64,000 nt of DNA, from contig OZ020520.1 in the NCBI GenBank assembly GCA_963971425.1, positions 26,440,724-26,504,723 of the forward strand, read 5' to 3'. The stretch is from Bryoerythrophyllum caledonicum. Lineage: Eukaryota > Streptophyta > Bryopsida > Pottiales > Pottiaceae. The notes beneath the pieces are model-generated. The model was given only the letters and a program-made list of their open reading frames with translations. It was not told where the DNA came from and made no database searches. The position numbers and the translations under genes are program-made. Every line of letters begins with the position of its first letter. Positions within the stretch are counted from its first letter, which is position 1. This document shows, piece by piece, positions 48,458 through 60,543 of the stretch.

Positions 48458-48687
48458 TCACGACATCGAACTGTCAATGAAGATGTCTAAGATGACGTCC
48501 ATGAAGATGTCTAAGATGACGTCCATGAAGATGTCTATAATGACATTCATAACCATCAACTAGGATGAATTTCATCGAGTTCACTGAATGAACAAAGGCG
48601 GCTAGGGTTAGCAGCTGCAGCCATAGTTAGGTCATGAGACCTTTAAGTAGAATTTGAGGCTGCACAAAGCTCACTTTGGCCTTCATT

Positions 48688-48915
48688 TCTCTAAGTAGTT
48701 AGAGTTTAGAATGTAGAGGTTAGAGTTTTAGAGTGTAGACTGAGTTTACAGGTTAGGATGTTAGAGTTTAGAGTGTAGAGGTTAGAGTTTTAGAGTGTAG
48801 ACTGAGTTTTCAAGTTAGGATGTTAGAGTTTAGAGTGTAGAAGTTAGAGTTTTAGAGTGTGTGGTTTAGATGTTAAAGTTTTAGAGTTTGAAAGTGTTAG
48901 AGTTTAGAGTGTAGA
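48688..48915 (+). repeat. tandem repeat rich in TTAGAGTTTAGAGTGTAGA
   Basis: About two and a half copies of a unit of roughly 75-80 bp inside the CACTA element, on the upstream side of its coding relic. It only superficially resembles the plant telomere repeat TTTAGGG. Confidence 0.7.
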
Positions 48916-50468
48916 GGCAGCAAAGTAGAAATAAAGAAAGAGGCGTGCAAGTAGGTGAGTGATTGCACAATATAATGCTGGCCCGAATGAGACTCAAGTG
49001 AGCCACTGCACGATGTATGAACAACACGGGAAATCTTGAAGACATTTTCAAAGACGTTTTTGAAGACGTCTTCGAAGACGTCCAGTCAAACGCGTCAACA
49101 TTTCCATGAGCGTCTGAGATGCCTGCTAGAACATCCCAAAAGACATCTTGTCACATATAGCAACTTGTATTCTACTTTGAGGGACATGTGGAACGTTCAC
49201 ATAGTGGTGAGATTAAGACTAACAATTTTTTGGCGTTAAGAAGTTAACCATGCACATATAGGTCGTCCTGCTAACAGGATTTATGGCAATTTTCTTCTTA
49301 TGTTAAACCCTTGTTTAAATGCATGCGTTATTGGCTTGTTGAACATGTGCAGTGTTGGACATGCGCACGACCATATGGGAGTAGCGACAACCAGTGATGA
49401 CAGAGGAGCAATTTGAAGTTGTGGGTACGTAGTACATCGCTGATGTAGATAGAAGTATTTTTTTGATGTAATTTTTTTATTAGGTTATAAACAATATTGT
49501 TATAACAACTAATTTGTGATGTCACCTCGTGTTTTGAGTATGCAATGAAAATACTTACTCTTGACAAGCAGCCATCAGTATTGTAGACATTTTGAACATT
49601 CGGTACTGCGATGTCTATATATGTCTCTGAATGTTATGTGAGATGTATTGGAAGATATCTAGAACAAGAAGGGAAGACATTCCGATGTCACAGTGGATGT
49701 TTGAATGGTGAGTGGAGCATGCTTCAAAAGACGTCTACATATAGCTGTGGATGTCTTGTAAGACATCCTATACAAGTTGTCATAGATGTTTTCTAGGACG
49801 TTTGTGCAATCACGTCCTCTCGAACATCTTCTCAAACGTCATATCAAACATCATCTGTAGCATCTTCTTGAACATCTTTTGAAACGTCATAGCAAACATC
49901 ATCTCCAGCATCTTCGCAAACATCTTCTCAAACGACATAGCAAACATCATCTTGAACATCCTCACGAACATCCTCCCAAACATCCCATAAGACATCCTCT
50001 AAAACATCCTCCACTACATCACTGGAGCAGTACCATGTCTCAAGCGATGTCTCGGCAGATGCTACTTTAGTTCAGAAGACATCACTTGAGACATCCTTAA
50101 GACATTGTGGATGTCGGCCCATACATTTGAGATGTCTATTAGGAACATATTTTGAGTATAAAAACCCCCAAAACAATGCTGACGTGGCATGCCACGTCAT
50201 TTTTCCGGGTCCACGTTGGATTTCCCGCCTGCCATGTCATGCCACGTCAAATTTTCCCATGTGCCATGTCAAATTTTGGCGCCGCCACGTCATTGTATGT
50301 GGGACCACGGAAAAGTCCACATAAGGATGAAATTCATTGCCATGTGGCACTGCCCGTTTACTTGGCGTTGATGTGTCTCTGACGTAGCTCCCACGTGGCA
50401 CAGACTTTACCCTCCCAAAATGATCTCTAGACGTCTTAGACACAGAGATGTCTTCCGTGTCTTCCTGA

Positions 50469-51680
50469 ACACGCCCACGCCACCCCTTACTATTTCTAAA
50501 AAGAAGATTGGCCCTCCAAAGAAGACACCCCCGACATAGGCCCGGTTAGATTCCTGAGCAAATACCTCAAAAAACAAGACCTACATAACAATCTTGACAC
50601 AATCACAGATAGCTTTCCTAACATAGAAAAGTGGACTAACAACAATGACATAGACAATGAACTCTCTACAAACTTTTGGAAAAACCCCATCATCACCGAT
50701 TCACTTTTAATAACAAGCTACATGTGCTACTCAAATGCCAAAATCACCACATACACTCCCTAATTGTTAAAAGACATAATAAAGCGGTATGGGAAATCCG
50801 AAAACTAATCACCTTCTACAATAAATCGAGATGTTTTATACTAATGAACGCCGGCACTTTTAATAACAAGCCACAAGAAAATACGGTCCCCCCTTGGCTA
50901 CTCCCATGCTCATGTACGACCCAAAGATGTCATTGCAACGCTTGGCTCAAACCGGACATCCTTTGTGTCAAAGGTTTACCATATAATGACCCACCACCCG
51001 ATAACATCAACCAAGACTACACCATTCAATTCATTGAATTCACATATTGCAACGATAGATTTTCCCCGGAAACAATCCAAAATAAAATAGACAAATACCA
51101 ACCCCTTATTGACGACATCACCGCCCTAGGATGGAACGTTGACCCCCTTATGGTAATCACATCCGGCGCTCGTGCCACCACCTTTATACCCTCTATGAAA
51201 ACTCTAGAAGACACCTTCAAGATACCCACTGACACAATTAAAACATCCTTTAAAAACATCAACTCCATAGCTATCCAACATGCCATGTCCATTCTTCAAC
51301 ATAAACGCAAAATCGAAAACAACCAAGCCCTCCCCGAAACACAAGAACCCCCTTAAATTCTTCCCCCGCCTTGATTTTTATGACTCGTTGGTTTTAAGGT
51401 TTTTTTTTTTTTTTTTTTTTTTGACTACTTGCTTGGTTTGTGGTTAGTTCGTTGGCTAGTTGCTTGGTTGGTGACTCGTTGGTCGGATTGATTGATTTGT
51501 GGTTCTTTGGCTTCTTGTTACATAGTGTCTACCCTCGAGAGAGGGAAGTAGTTCCAGCTTACTAATTCCTTGTCCTGTGGGCATGGTCTTAGTAGTGGAA
51601 CAAACAGACACTTTATTCACGCCGGCCTCCTTCGGAGACCGGCGTTCTTCTTCTTCTTGAATCATCTTATACAATTTGTA
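50469..51680 (+). pseudogene. 3' part of the LINE-like element, with PD-(D/E)XK-like C-terminal domain and 3' hairpin
   Basis: It resumes the retroelement after the CACTA insertion, with frame breaks at about 50495 and 50770. The longest frame, 50676-51356, ends in a domain with CSCTTQRCHCNAWLKPDIL, TIQFIEFTYCNDRFS, IQNKIDKYQPLIDDI and GWNVDPLMVITSGARA. The PD / E-x-T / K-x-x-K-Y arrangement matches the nuclease-like domain seen at the C-terminus of some LINE polyproteins; the Lys of E-x-K is replaced. The 3' end has a poly(T) tract (51402-51421) and a hairpin (51620-51644, stem CGCCGG.CTCC, TTC loop) shared with the solitary copy at 13.2 kb. Confidence 0.65.
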
Positions 51681-52305
51681 TGAACATTATATAGAGTATG
51701 TGAAGATGGTCTTCATTATTGTGTTCAAGTGTCACCATCTAAAAAAATAGTAAAAAATCTAAACTTGACAACTACATTTTTCAAACTTATTTTTTAGAAT
51801 ACGTTAGGTTTTCATTCTTAGCTTGTTTTTGAAATCCTTTATACTTATAGTTATTTAATCCTAATTTTGGGTACTCCTTCACGGCGTCCTATTTCTACCA
51901 CCCATAAACAGCGTCTTATTTATTACTTTGTGATGGTGGCTTGTATTTGATTAGGCTTCTGACACCTAACTATGATTCCACAATTCAAACACCTTCTGGA
52001 ACCATGCTAAATATTATGCCCTCCCTTCTTGCCCCTACCTGCTACTTCTTTAAAAAACTTTTCCTTGTATACAACTAGGGATATGTAGCTGCTTTTGGTT
52101 TTTGGTGAATTTCCAATTGGCGGTTGGGTTGTTTTTGATGAATGATTCCAACTTAGATGATAATCTTGCAACCAACAGAGTTCTCTTCATCCAATACTCT
52201 ACTCATTCTGCAAGATGGAACTAGGCATGTCATTATAAAATTGACAACCCTTTCATTCCTGAGTCTCTTTCACCTTCATATCCTCTATGCTCTTGCCTTG
52301 GCACT

Positions 52306-54930
52306 ATGGTTGCTACGCACGATGAGATTGATGGAGATGTCGTTGTCTATGGTCCCGGTCCAGGGGTACCAATTTCATTTGCGGTTGGTCAAGAAGGCAT
52401 CTCCTTTGTTTCTGCTAGTCGTCTACGTTTTTGTTTTGATATCCTTGAGGTTATAATGCATGTGGATAAGGAAGTCTTTGATATAGTCACCGGGGAAATG
52501 ACTCATACCGTAGCTCAGACTTGTACAACCGAAGACGATGGACTTGTATGGTTGTTAAAGCCAGGGAAATATAGAGTGTATGGTCTAAAAGATAGCAGCA
52601 TCCGTGCCTCTCTTGATTCTCTGCCTCCTAAACTGTCGTCAACTTCTTCGCAAGTTTCTCTTCCTCTTCATAAAGTGAAACAGGAACCCATTGACACTTG
52701 TATTCATGTACTTAGTGACGACTCGAATAGTGATTGTCTCCTACAATCTACGAGCATTTCAAGAGCTCCCTCCTCAACAACACCAATGTCTTCTCAGTCC
52801 AGTCGTCCTTCGTCTTCAAAGCCTCCCCTACCTCCTTCCACCTCCAATAGCATCGTCGATTGCATACGAGAACTTAGTTCCCGACGGAGATCCAAGTCTC
52901 ATCTCAGTAAAGTAGACTTTGATTCCATCAGAATGAAAAAGGTAGGTTTTCTCCCCCCCTCCTTCAATGGTGACATTATTTTTGAACTACCCCCAGTCGG
53001 AAAGACTAACTCCTCCTCTCAAGCCAGACTACTACAAGGTATGGACAAGAGGCACGATGGTCATGCCTGGTCTTGTACCATAACATCTCATATCAGAAAC
53101 GAGTCGAACTTGTTGTTCCGAATTTCTAGATGCCTTGGACATCTCCAGTGTATGAATTCTGAGTGCGAGTATCTGTAACGGGTCCATTGTACGTCCACCG
53201 CTAACGAAACTGAATGGAACGGTTTTTGTCCCAATCCCTTTGATGTTCGTAGTTCTCCTCCTCCGCTATCCACTCTAGTTTGTAGCACCTGTCAATACCC
53301 CCCTATATGTTTAAACACATGCATGGCAATAATTTAATATGCCTTTGGCCATGACCAAATGACTCGTGCATGTGTCCATTTGGGAACACATGATCACCCA
53401 GTAAAACTAGGGATGTGTAGAGAGTTATCCGTTAAGCTCCGTTGCCTCATTGGAGAGCAGGTAGAACGGACTCCAACTGCAACAAATTCTGCCATAGTTC
53501 TTGAGGCTAGCAAGGAGTTTCAAGGAGAATTGATACTCTGTTCTAAAGGCGTTCCTCAAAAGACTCTTCCATTTGAAGAGCTTATACTTGTGCTGGATAA
53601 GTTCAAGCAGATGACGTCCCCAAGTATTCGCAATGAGGTCACTACGTTCAGGTATTTGAGACGTTTTGGTGAAATGGACAGCATTACCAGATTGAGGGGG
53701 GCTTCCAATTGGGCCTTCGTTCTGGAGAACAAGTTTCCTGGTTAAGGGACAGACTCCGATAAGGTATGCTTATTCAAGATGGCCGAAGTAGGACCAAGGA
53801 ACAGTGTGGACCTAGTACGACGTATGCAACCACAGAGCGACCTTGGAGACGCTTGGATCATGTTTGATCACGTGAAACGAGTGAAGGACTGGACAACTAT
53901 GGCATGCCATGTCTATGACTCAACATATTGCCGTGTGATGACGATTGCAATTTGTGACATGCAGTCTCAAGATGTAGCAGCACATCTAATATTTTGGCAG
54001 AATCTCAATGCAGTGGCAGCTAGGCATGGTATCAATGACGTCATGTTTAAGGGCTTTATGGCGGACAGTGCTCAAGCAAACTGGAATGCAGTCCGCATTA
54101 CGTACATCATGGGGATGCAAAGAAGGCCATGGATAATCGAGAGTGCACATGTCTATTCCACTGGGCATAGTCTCTCGAAAAACATACAAAAGCGGATATT
54201 CGAGCGGACCTCCAAGAACAACACCAACAACTTTGCAAGCAATACAAGAATGCCAAGACACTCGAGGAGGCAGACACTAAGAATACAACTATCAAATCAT
54301 GGTGGTTGTCATGAGGAACAACAACAGATGAAGGAGTTGTTCGTTTAGACCTTTGGCTCGCGTTTTGGCATTTCCGATATAGATAGTGGGGAGGCTTTAT
54401 GGAACTTGTAAGTTCTTTCTTGACATTACTACATTTGAATGAGCATGTTTTGGCAAGCCCCTCTTCTTAAGGGTGTGGTTATTTATCTAAGGGTTCAACT
54501 GACTATATGTTTCCTAAGCTCATAGTATTTACGTGTCTTCCTACAGGCTCTTTCTAAAGAACTTCTGCAGGCTCTTTCTGAAGCAGAATTGGCTCAAATG
54601 CCATCGTGCAACCTTGCAGAATTCGTACACAATAAATGGTTACAACAATCAATGAAAAGAGGTACAAATCTCTACGTGGCAGCTATTGATGATATGGTTC
54701 ATGCTTTCATGTAAGTGGTTGCATACTATCAATTCTTGAAGGGTGAGAAGCCAGGTACGGGACCGGGAAAGGATGAACTCCGACTTCGAACTGCTCAACG
54801 TACCACTCATCGCTCGGGTAACTCCAAGGTTCTACATGAGGCCCTCGAAAAAATGCCTGGAGGTAATGAGTTCTGCACTGGCGATCCTCATTTAGAGGGA
54901 GAAGAGGGTTTTATGTCATTGAAGCAAAAG
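52306..54930 (+). pseudogene. MULE-like DDE transposase pseudogene
   Basis: The N-terminal frame (52306-53178) has a Ser-rich linker and a Cys/His segment (HAWSCTITSH, CLGHLQCMNSECEYL). The middle (53359-53745 and 53779 onward) has FKMAEVGPRNSVDLV, HVYDSTYCRVMTIAICDM (candidate first Asp), and FKGFMADSAQANWNAV (candidate second Asp). After a frameshift near 54100 come CTCLFHWA, LAFWHFRYR and NLAEFVHNKWLQQS, then DDMVHAFM and VAYYQFLKGEKPG. Stops at 53176, near 54164 and at 54712 replace probable Gln or Arg codons. Ordering fits MULE-type transposases, but the superfamily call is by motif recall. The hAT element at 54931 truncates its 3' end. Confidence 0.6.
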
Positions 54931-55603
54931 GCAGGAATGCTAGAATGTGAGCAGTGAGCGGTGAGCAGTGAGCAGTAAGCATTTTTTTTTTCAGTTGGAC
55001 ACCCTAAAACCACAGGTTAGGGGTGATTGACAAGAAACAATTATACATTGTGACCTATTTCCGTGGTGTGAAAAAGTTCAAAATGGGAGGAAATTGAATT
55101 AATAAATCCGGATATTTAGATGAATGTAGATAGATGGATGAATGTAGATAGATGAATGTAGATGAATGATTGCTCACCTTATAGTTAAAAATATATAACA
55201 ACATATAAAATATTAGTAAAACCTTTTTAGTCTCATTCAGAGCTAAGCAACTACATCGAATGCAATAATTTCTTCATGTGATTTCAACAATGATATTGGC
55301 GATCTGTAGCACCTTTTGGGTCAAGCCTTTGACTTTTGGTCGGAGCTAATGGTTGGAGCAAATGGGGTACATAGTGGTAGAAATATGCTAAAGTCAAAAC
55401 ACACTTTGAATTTAATTCAAAAGTGATTCGATTTTTATTAGAAAAACATGAAATCACTTGGGTTGAGAAAAAAACGTGAAGTTCTTTCACTAAAAAATAT
55501 CTTAGGAATACTTCAGTTTTTAATATGCCATTTTCTTTAAAGTGGTGGTCATGGGCCCATAACTTGACTATGATGGAAATTGAAAAAATTTCAATTACCA
55601 GCG

Positions 55604-55862
55604 GAGGGGCTCCTCGGTACCGAGGAGTGCCTTCAAGGCGAAACCAAAAAAAAAAAGAACCGCACGAGGAAAAAAAAAAAAAAACCACATGCCAAGGGGC
55701 TCCTCGGTACCGAGGAGCGCCATGATGGATGGATGAATATGGATGAATAAGGATGAAAGTGGTCGAACGACTCTGATGGATTGACAAAAAAAACCAATAA
55801 TAATTATGAATAACAGAAGACAAACATCATAAGATTAGAGGCTCCGCGGTACCGAGGAGCCT
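55604..55862. repeat. three CTCCTCGGTACCGAGGAG palindromes
   Basis: Perfect or near-perfect 18-22 bp palindromes at 55608-55629, 55696-55720 and 55839-55861 (the last with CTCCGCGG). The first two flank poly(A) tracts. They lie 0.65-0.95 kb inside the hAT left terminus and match the decayed set at 27.8-28.0 kb. Confidence 0.85.
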
Positions 55863-56317
55863 TTGTGAACGTAATCGAAAAAACTTAAGTGATTAGGATA
55901 AAAAATAAGTGAACCAATAAAAAATAGCTCAACATATTTAATGAAGTAGTACAATAAAGTCATTTACAATTGTGTTTTCAATTGCATTACAAACTGGACA
56001 TAACCTATGAGAAATCGTAATACAAATACAAGAAAATGAATAAACTAGTACATGATGAGGCACATTGAATTGAACACATAGATACAACGTAATGTAGTAT
56101 TAGAATATAAAAATCCACCAAAACGGTATTTGGTGACGAGGGAATAAAGATCAACTGGATAATGTTTTGAAGCGAATACATAGTATTCACAAATATTCAA
56201 ATTCTAAAGCATAATACAAATGTGAGACAAATAGAGTAGACAAGGCAAATAAAAACTTAAGTAGTGGCCCTTTTCGTCTCACCACATGGATTAAATAACG
56301 GCATACAATGAATAAAG

Positions 56318-59300
56318 TCAACGCTTTGAAACACATATGGAACCATTAACACCTACTAAAGAAGCGTCAGAAGAAGTAGCACCAGAATGGCTTTCACTGC
56401 TACCACTGCTCGTAACATCCAAAGCCTCTTCAGCCTCATAGTCCATGTATCTACTAACCTGTGGGTCATATTTAGGTAATTTAGTGATTTGGGTAGAAGT
56501 ATCCTCGTTCGTAAGATTGATGGCCATTGCCTCAATGTAGCACGGTAAGGACATCGCACTTGGAGGACTAGGAAAGAGGTCTACCAACCTGCAAAAAGTA
56601 AAAATAATGAAAGTAGCTTAACAGATAGATTACAATGAAATAAATTTAGATGAAAGAAAGGATAGAACTTACGTACACATGCGATTCTTGGGAATCCTCT
56701 TTTGAGGTCTTCCCTCGGGTGGGGCTTCTTCAGAAGCTGGCACCTTCCGTTTCTTTCCTCCAGAGTTATCTTCTGAAGACTTCGAAGAACAGAGAGGAAC
56801 TAGAACGGCCTCTACGATTTCGGCGTTTGACTAAAGGGCAATGAGGTGACGAATGCTTCGACGATCGGCATGAACGCTAGCGCCTAGAAATACACAAACA
56901 TGAAGTATAAAGGACTTTGCAAACTTATGGAATTTGGGAAAAAAAATTCAATCGAAAGATATCGAGGGTGATGATAGAACCTGTTGATGCAGTACAGTCC
57001 AAAACAACATTCCCAGGTTTGGAAAAACTTTGAAGTAGCAATTGCACAAGAATAGGGCACTTCTCACGTGGTCCTCTCCACATCTTATCTCCAATCTTCA
57101 AAGCGGTATTTTGTGTAGTATAGTTAGAAAGAACACCCGCCCCAACAATATCAATGCCCAAATTATTCAATTCTTGGTTAACTTCAATGCAGAAGTTCGA
57201 ATTGGCAGGCATGTCATTGAAAGAGTCCCTCACATATAGAATGATCCAAATCGCTTACTCTGAATAAACAAAAAATATAGTAAACGTTAAAAAATACATA
57301 TTGGTTTAGAAATACATGTCCACATGCAGAAATTTGAAGAATACATGATGACCAAGTAAGCATATAATTAATCTCAACTTAGCCAATCGTAAAATATACA
57401 CCACAAATTAATAAACTTTTGAGATTAAAATGTAAGTCCTCAATATTAGGCAAAAAATTGAGAAAAAATGCCGTTTAACAAATCATACCGTCCAAATAGG
57501 ACTTTTGAATGAAGTGAGTGGCATCTCGTTGATACCCCACCAATCAAACAAAGCAGTGAAACCATAAGCTTCGGCAAACGAATCTGTTGTAGTTCGAACG
57601 TCTGGAAGATCATGGTGATATAACATGATAGCCCCATCATCTTGGAGTGTGTCACGAGCCACTTCAAAGATGGATTCCGCCCAATCCTTGTGCAAAACAT
57701 TCCATGACGGGACAGTCAATCCCATACTTGGGATTGGAGGTCCATCAGGCATATCTGCCATGATAAGATCAAAACAAGCTTCTCTTTTAGGCATACCACC
57801 AAGGCGATGTTGTTGACCTTGACCAACCTATTAAGAAAATATACTACAGACAAATATCATTAGAGTAGGACCTCAGAAATGAAATATGGAAAATTCTGTG
57901 ATGTAGTTGGAAACATAATAGAGTCATAGGATCAAACCTTCTGAGCAAATGACAAAAGTTCCTTGAACGAAGGGAAGGCTCCCGCTTCTTGAACATGTGA
58001 TCCATAATGGTAGGAATTGAAGTATTCAATAGAAGGACTTTGGCATCAACTCCATGTGTGTCAGTGCGTTTAACAATCTTCTCGTAAAGTTAAGAGGGCG
58101 CACAAATTTTAGTGGACATGGATAGCAATTCCGTAAGGCAATGTGTTGGATTACTCAACGTGCCAGGGTTGATGGTGGCAATAGATATAGTTTCTGAAGC
58201 ACTTACCAGAACAACTGCTTCCTTTTCACCCATGTTTTTTGAACTACTTACCTTGGACTCTTTGGTCTCTTTTGCACTCTTTGACGCCTTTGAGCCTTTG
58301 GTCTCCTTGCCATTCTTGGTTGTCTTCTTTGTTTGTACCTCGGATGGGGCATCCATAGATTTGTCTTCATCAGAATCCTCATCATGCGCTTGAATTGAGG
58401 CGGTTTGTTTTGCTTTTTCACCTTCCTCCTTGCTCGGGACAAACTTCTTGGAGCATTCCAAGTACCATGGACACGCGTCAAGCTCCTCCATACTGAAAAC
58501 ATGAGTTTGACCGGGTATAAACATATACGAGTCTTTTAAAGTCGTCTCCGTCCAAGCTCCAAATAATTTAGGAAAGGTCTTCTTGTCGATTGCATTCTTC
58601 CTAAGAAGCTCCCTCTTGAAATATCTAGAATGTAGAGAATGTAAAACTTAAGATAAGCATATTACAATTTTTGTTACTGTAATATAGTGGTATCTTGCTT
58701 CCAATACTACTCCACCAAAACCATGGAAAGGTCGCGTGCGAGATTCCATATAATAACCCAAGTAATCCCTAATATGATGACGGCCATGTTCATTCAGTCC
58801 GACAAGGGCTGAACTAATGACCACTACAACTAGTTTCTATACTCACTAAGGACGCCTCCTCGATCCCGAGGGAAAAAAAGAGTATCAAGTAAAAAAAGAA
58901 AATACTTACCGGTATTGAAGACGCATCATAGCAATTTTAGTTCCTTCTTGAGAAGCAAACGGTTTTGAACGAGAGTATCCTCCTGCCTTCCGGAATAAGA
59001 AATAGAATGTTTGATCCCATAGTATGATGCGCCACTTTTCGATGTAGTCTTCAATTTTGTCCACATCATCTCTTGCTCTCAGTCAATTACGATGTGCCCT
59101 CATGTCATAGTGTCTTTGACAGCTTCCACAGTGGCAAACTCCAACTACGAATTTGAAACCATTAGAATATCAAGAACTATGATTCTGACACTCAATAATT
59201 CTTAAGGCTTAATAAGAGTACAAAAAGATGTTTTCTTCATACACTCACCTCTGCCTAGAAGGCTGCCTTGACCAACCATGCTTCAAGTTTTTCATCTGTA

Positions 59301-59965
59301 ACACCAACCGCTGGGAAACGGAGAGCTACGCGATTCAAGTCTCTGGAGTTCCACCAATTCAACCACTTTACTTTGAACGCGGGTTCAACAGATGATGATG
59401 AGATCTTCTGAAGCTTCTCTATCGACGTCTCCGGCTTTCAAAGTGACTCCAATGATAGTTAATCTGAAATTCAAATAAAAAGGTCCAACTTAGAATAATG
59501 GAATACAATTCATAACATGTTGAAGAAAAAATTACATACCCCTTCAAGAAACTTTGGCCCCTGTTTGGGATTGGCAATCGAAACCATCTTGTCAAACTCT
59601 GTCCTGTAGGACTTCACTTTTGCGTTGGAAGCACTGTTCATTGCTGCGTGAATGCCCCGTGCATTTTGTTCTGCCTTCTCAGTCTTCTCCAAGTATAATT
59701 TTGCTGCCTCATCCGCTGCAACAGATACCTCTTGCTGTAAAGCTGAAGACAATGATTAGGATAAAAAAAATAAATGTAAACACTTCATCTTCACGAGTGC
59801 AAAAATAATACTTACTCTGTTTAAAAATTTGATGAACACATCCGATGTCAATGAATACCAAGGATAGGGCTTTTGGCGAGTCTTGCACGCAATGTATTCA
59901 TCTGGAGTCAATAGGTCTTTAAAATCCGGTAACTTTAAAACACCATAAAACACCATATTCAACAT
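56318..59965 (-). pseudogene. beta-class DNA N6-adenine/N4-cytosine methyltransferase-like gene with C-terminal NLS
   Basis: Exons on the minus strand. The best-defined are 57827-57489, about 57253-56981, 56883-56673 and 56588-56318; the last three join in phase. Motif IV region: CFDLIMADMPDGPP, then SIFEVARDTLQDDGAIMLY and FDWWGINEMPLTS. Motif X/I region: REKCPILVQLLLQSF, then SKPGNVVLDCTASTG, continued across an intron by ASVHADRRSIRHLIAL. The order IV then X-I is that of beta-class (CcrM/HinfI-like, N6_N4_Mtase) enzymes. An SV40-like basic patch, GGKKRKVPAS, with RPQKRIPKNR nearby follows. Upstream exons (59965-58090) give an uncharacterised N-terminal part with a Lys/Ser-rich linker. In-frame stops (TAG at 56831-56833, TAG at 59255-59257, and others) and one unresolved junction (57489 to 57253) suggest a decayed copy. 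MT-A70 is an alternative but lacks this GxG-type motif I. Confidence 0.7.
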
Positions 59966-60543
59966 ATTGGGAGATTTCCAGGACTTTGAAAGGTATGAAT
60001 GGTTTTCTCAATAGTAATTATTTGTGCACATTTAGCTCGACTCGAGCTGAATATGTACCCATATTGAACATAATGGAAAAATTTCATAGTGTAAATTCAT
60101 TAAACATTTGCATGTTTAGGTCGACTCAAGCTTCACGTAATATTTTGGGAGGCTCCCAATCTCCCAATATAATGAATATGGTGTTATAAGTATTAATTTG
60201 ATGCAGTTTGTGCACAAGGTTAGTCTTTATGTGGGCATTTTCAGCGGATCTGCATAAAGATGCGAATGAAGTAAGAATTTTAGAACCGACTCATCTTAGA
60301 CATATTAAATAACATATAATTCAATGTTCAAACCTGTTCACATCATTAGGGTTGTCTACATAGACGGACAGGGGCCCAAAGACAGCGGACGGACGGACAG
60401 TAGGACGGACGGACAGGACGGACAGCACTTTTTGGCGGACAGTTGCGTGTAAAAAAAAATTACAAATCCTAAATCTAATTTTCAACTTACCCCCTGGTAC
60501 AACACGTGTACACGACACGTCAGACGACATTCCACGTCACATC

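Larger units (their letters stand above)
46691..50468 (-). mobile_element. CACTA (En/Spm-type) DNA transposon, one terminus recognisable
   Basis: The left end is CACTACAAGAAAACCCCG, the canonical CACTA terminus, abutting the broken RNase H frame. Both ends are packed with GATGTCT/AGACATC subterminal repeats (46725-46925 and 49030-50130, with more to about 50455). The minus strand holds a TNP2-type relic with a DUF4216-like domain. At the right junction (about 50468) I do not find the matching TTTTCTTGTAGTG, so that terminus is deleted or highly diverged and the 3-bp duplication cannot be verified. Confidence 0.8.

Noticed and set aside
48688..48915. TTAGAG-rich stretch as interstitial telomeric repeat
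   Set aside because: The units are about 75-80 bp with TTTAGAG variants, not arrays of TTTAGGG; it is a local tandem duplication inside the CACTA element.
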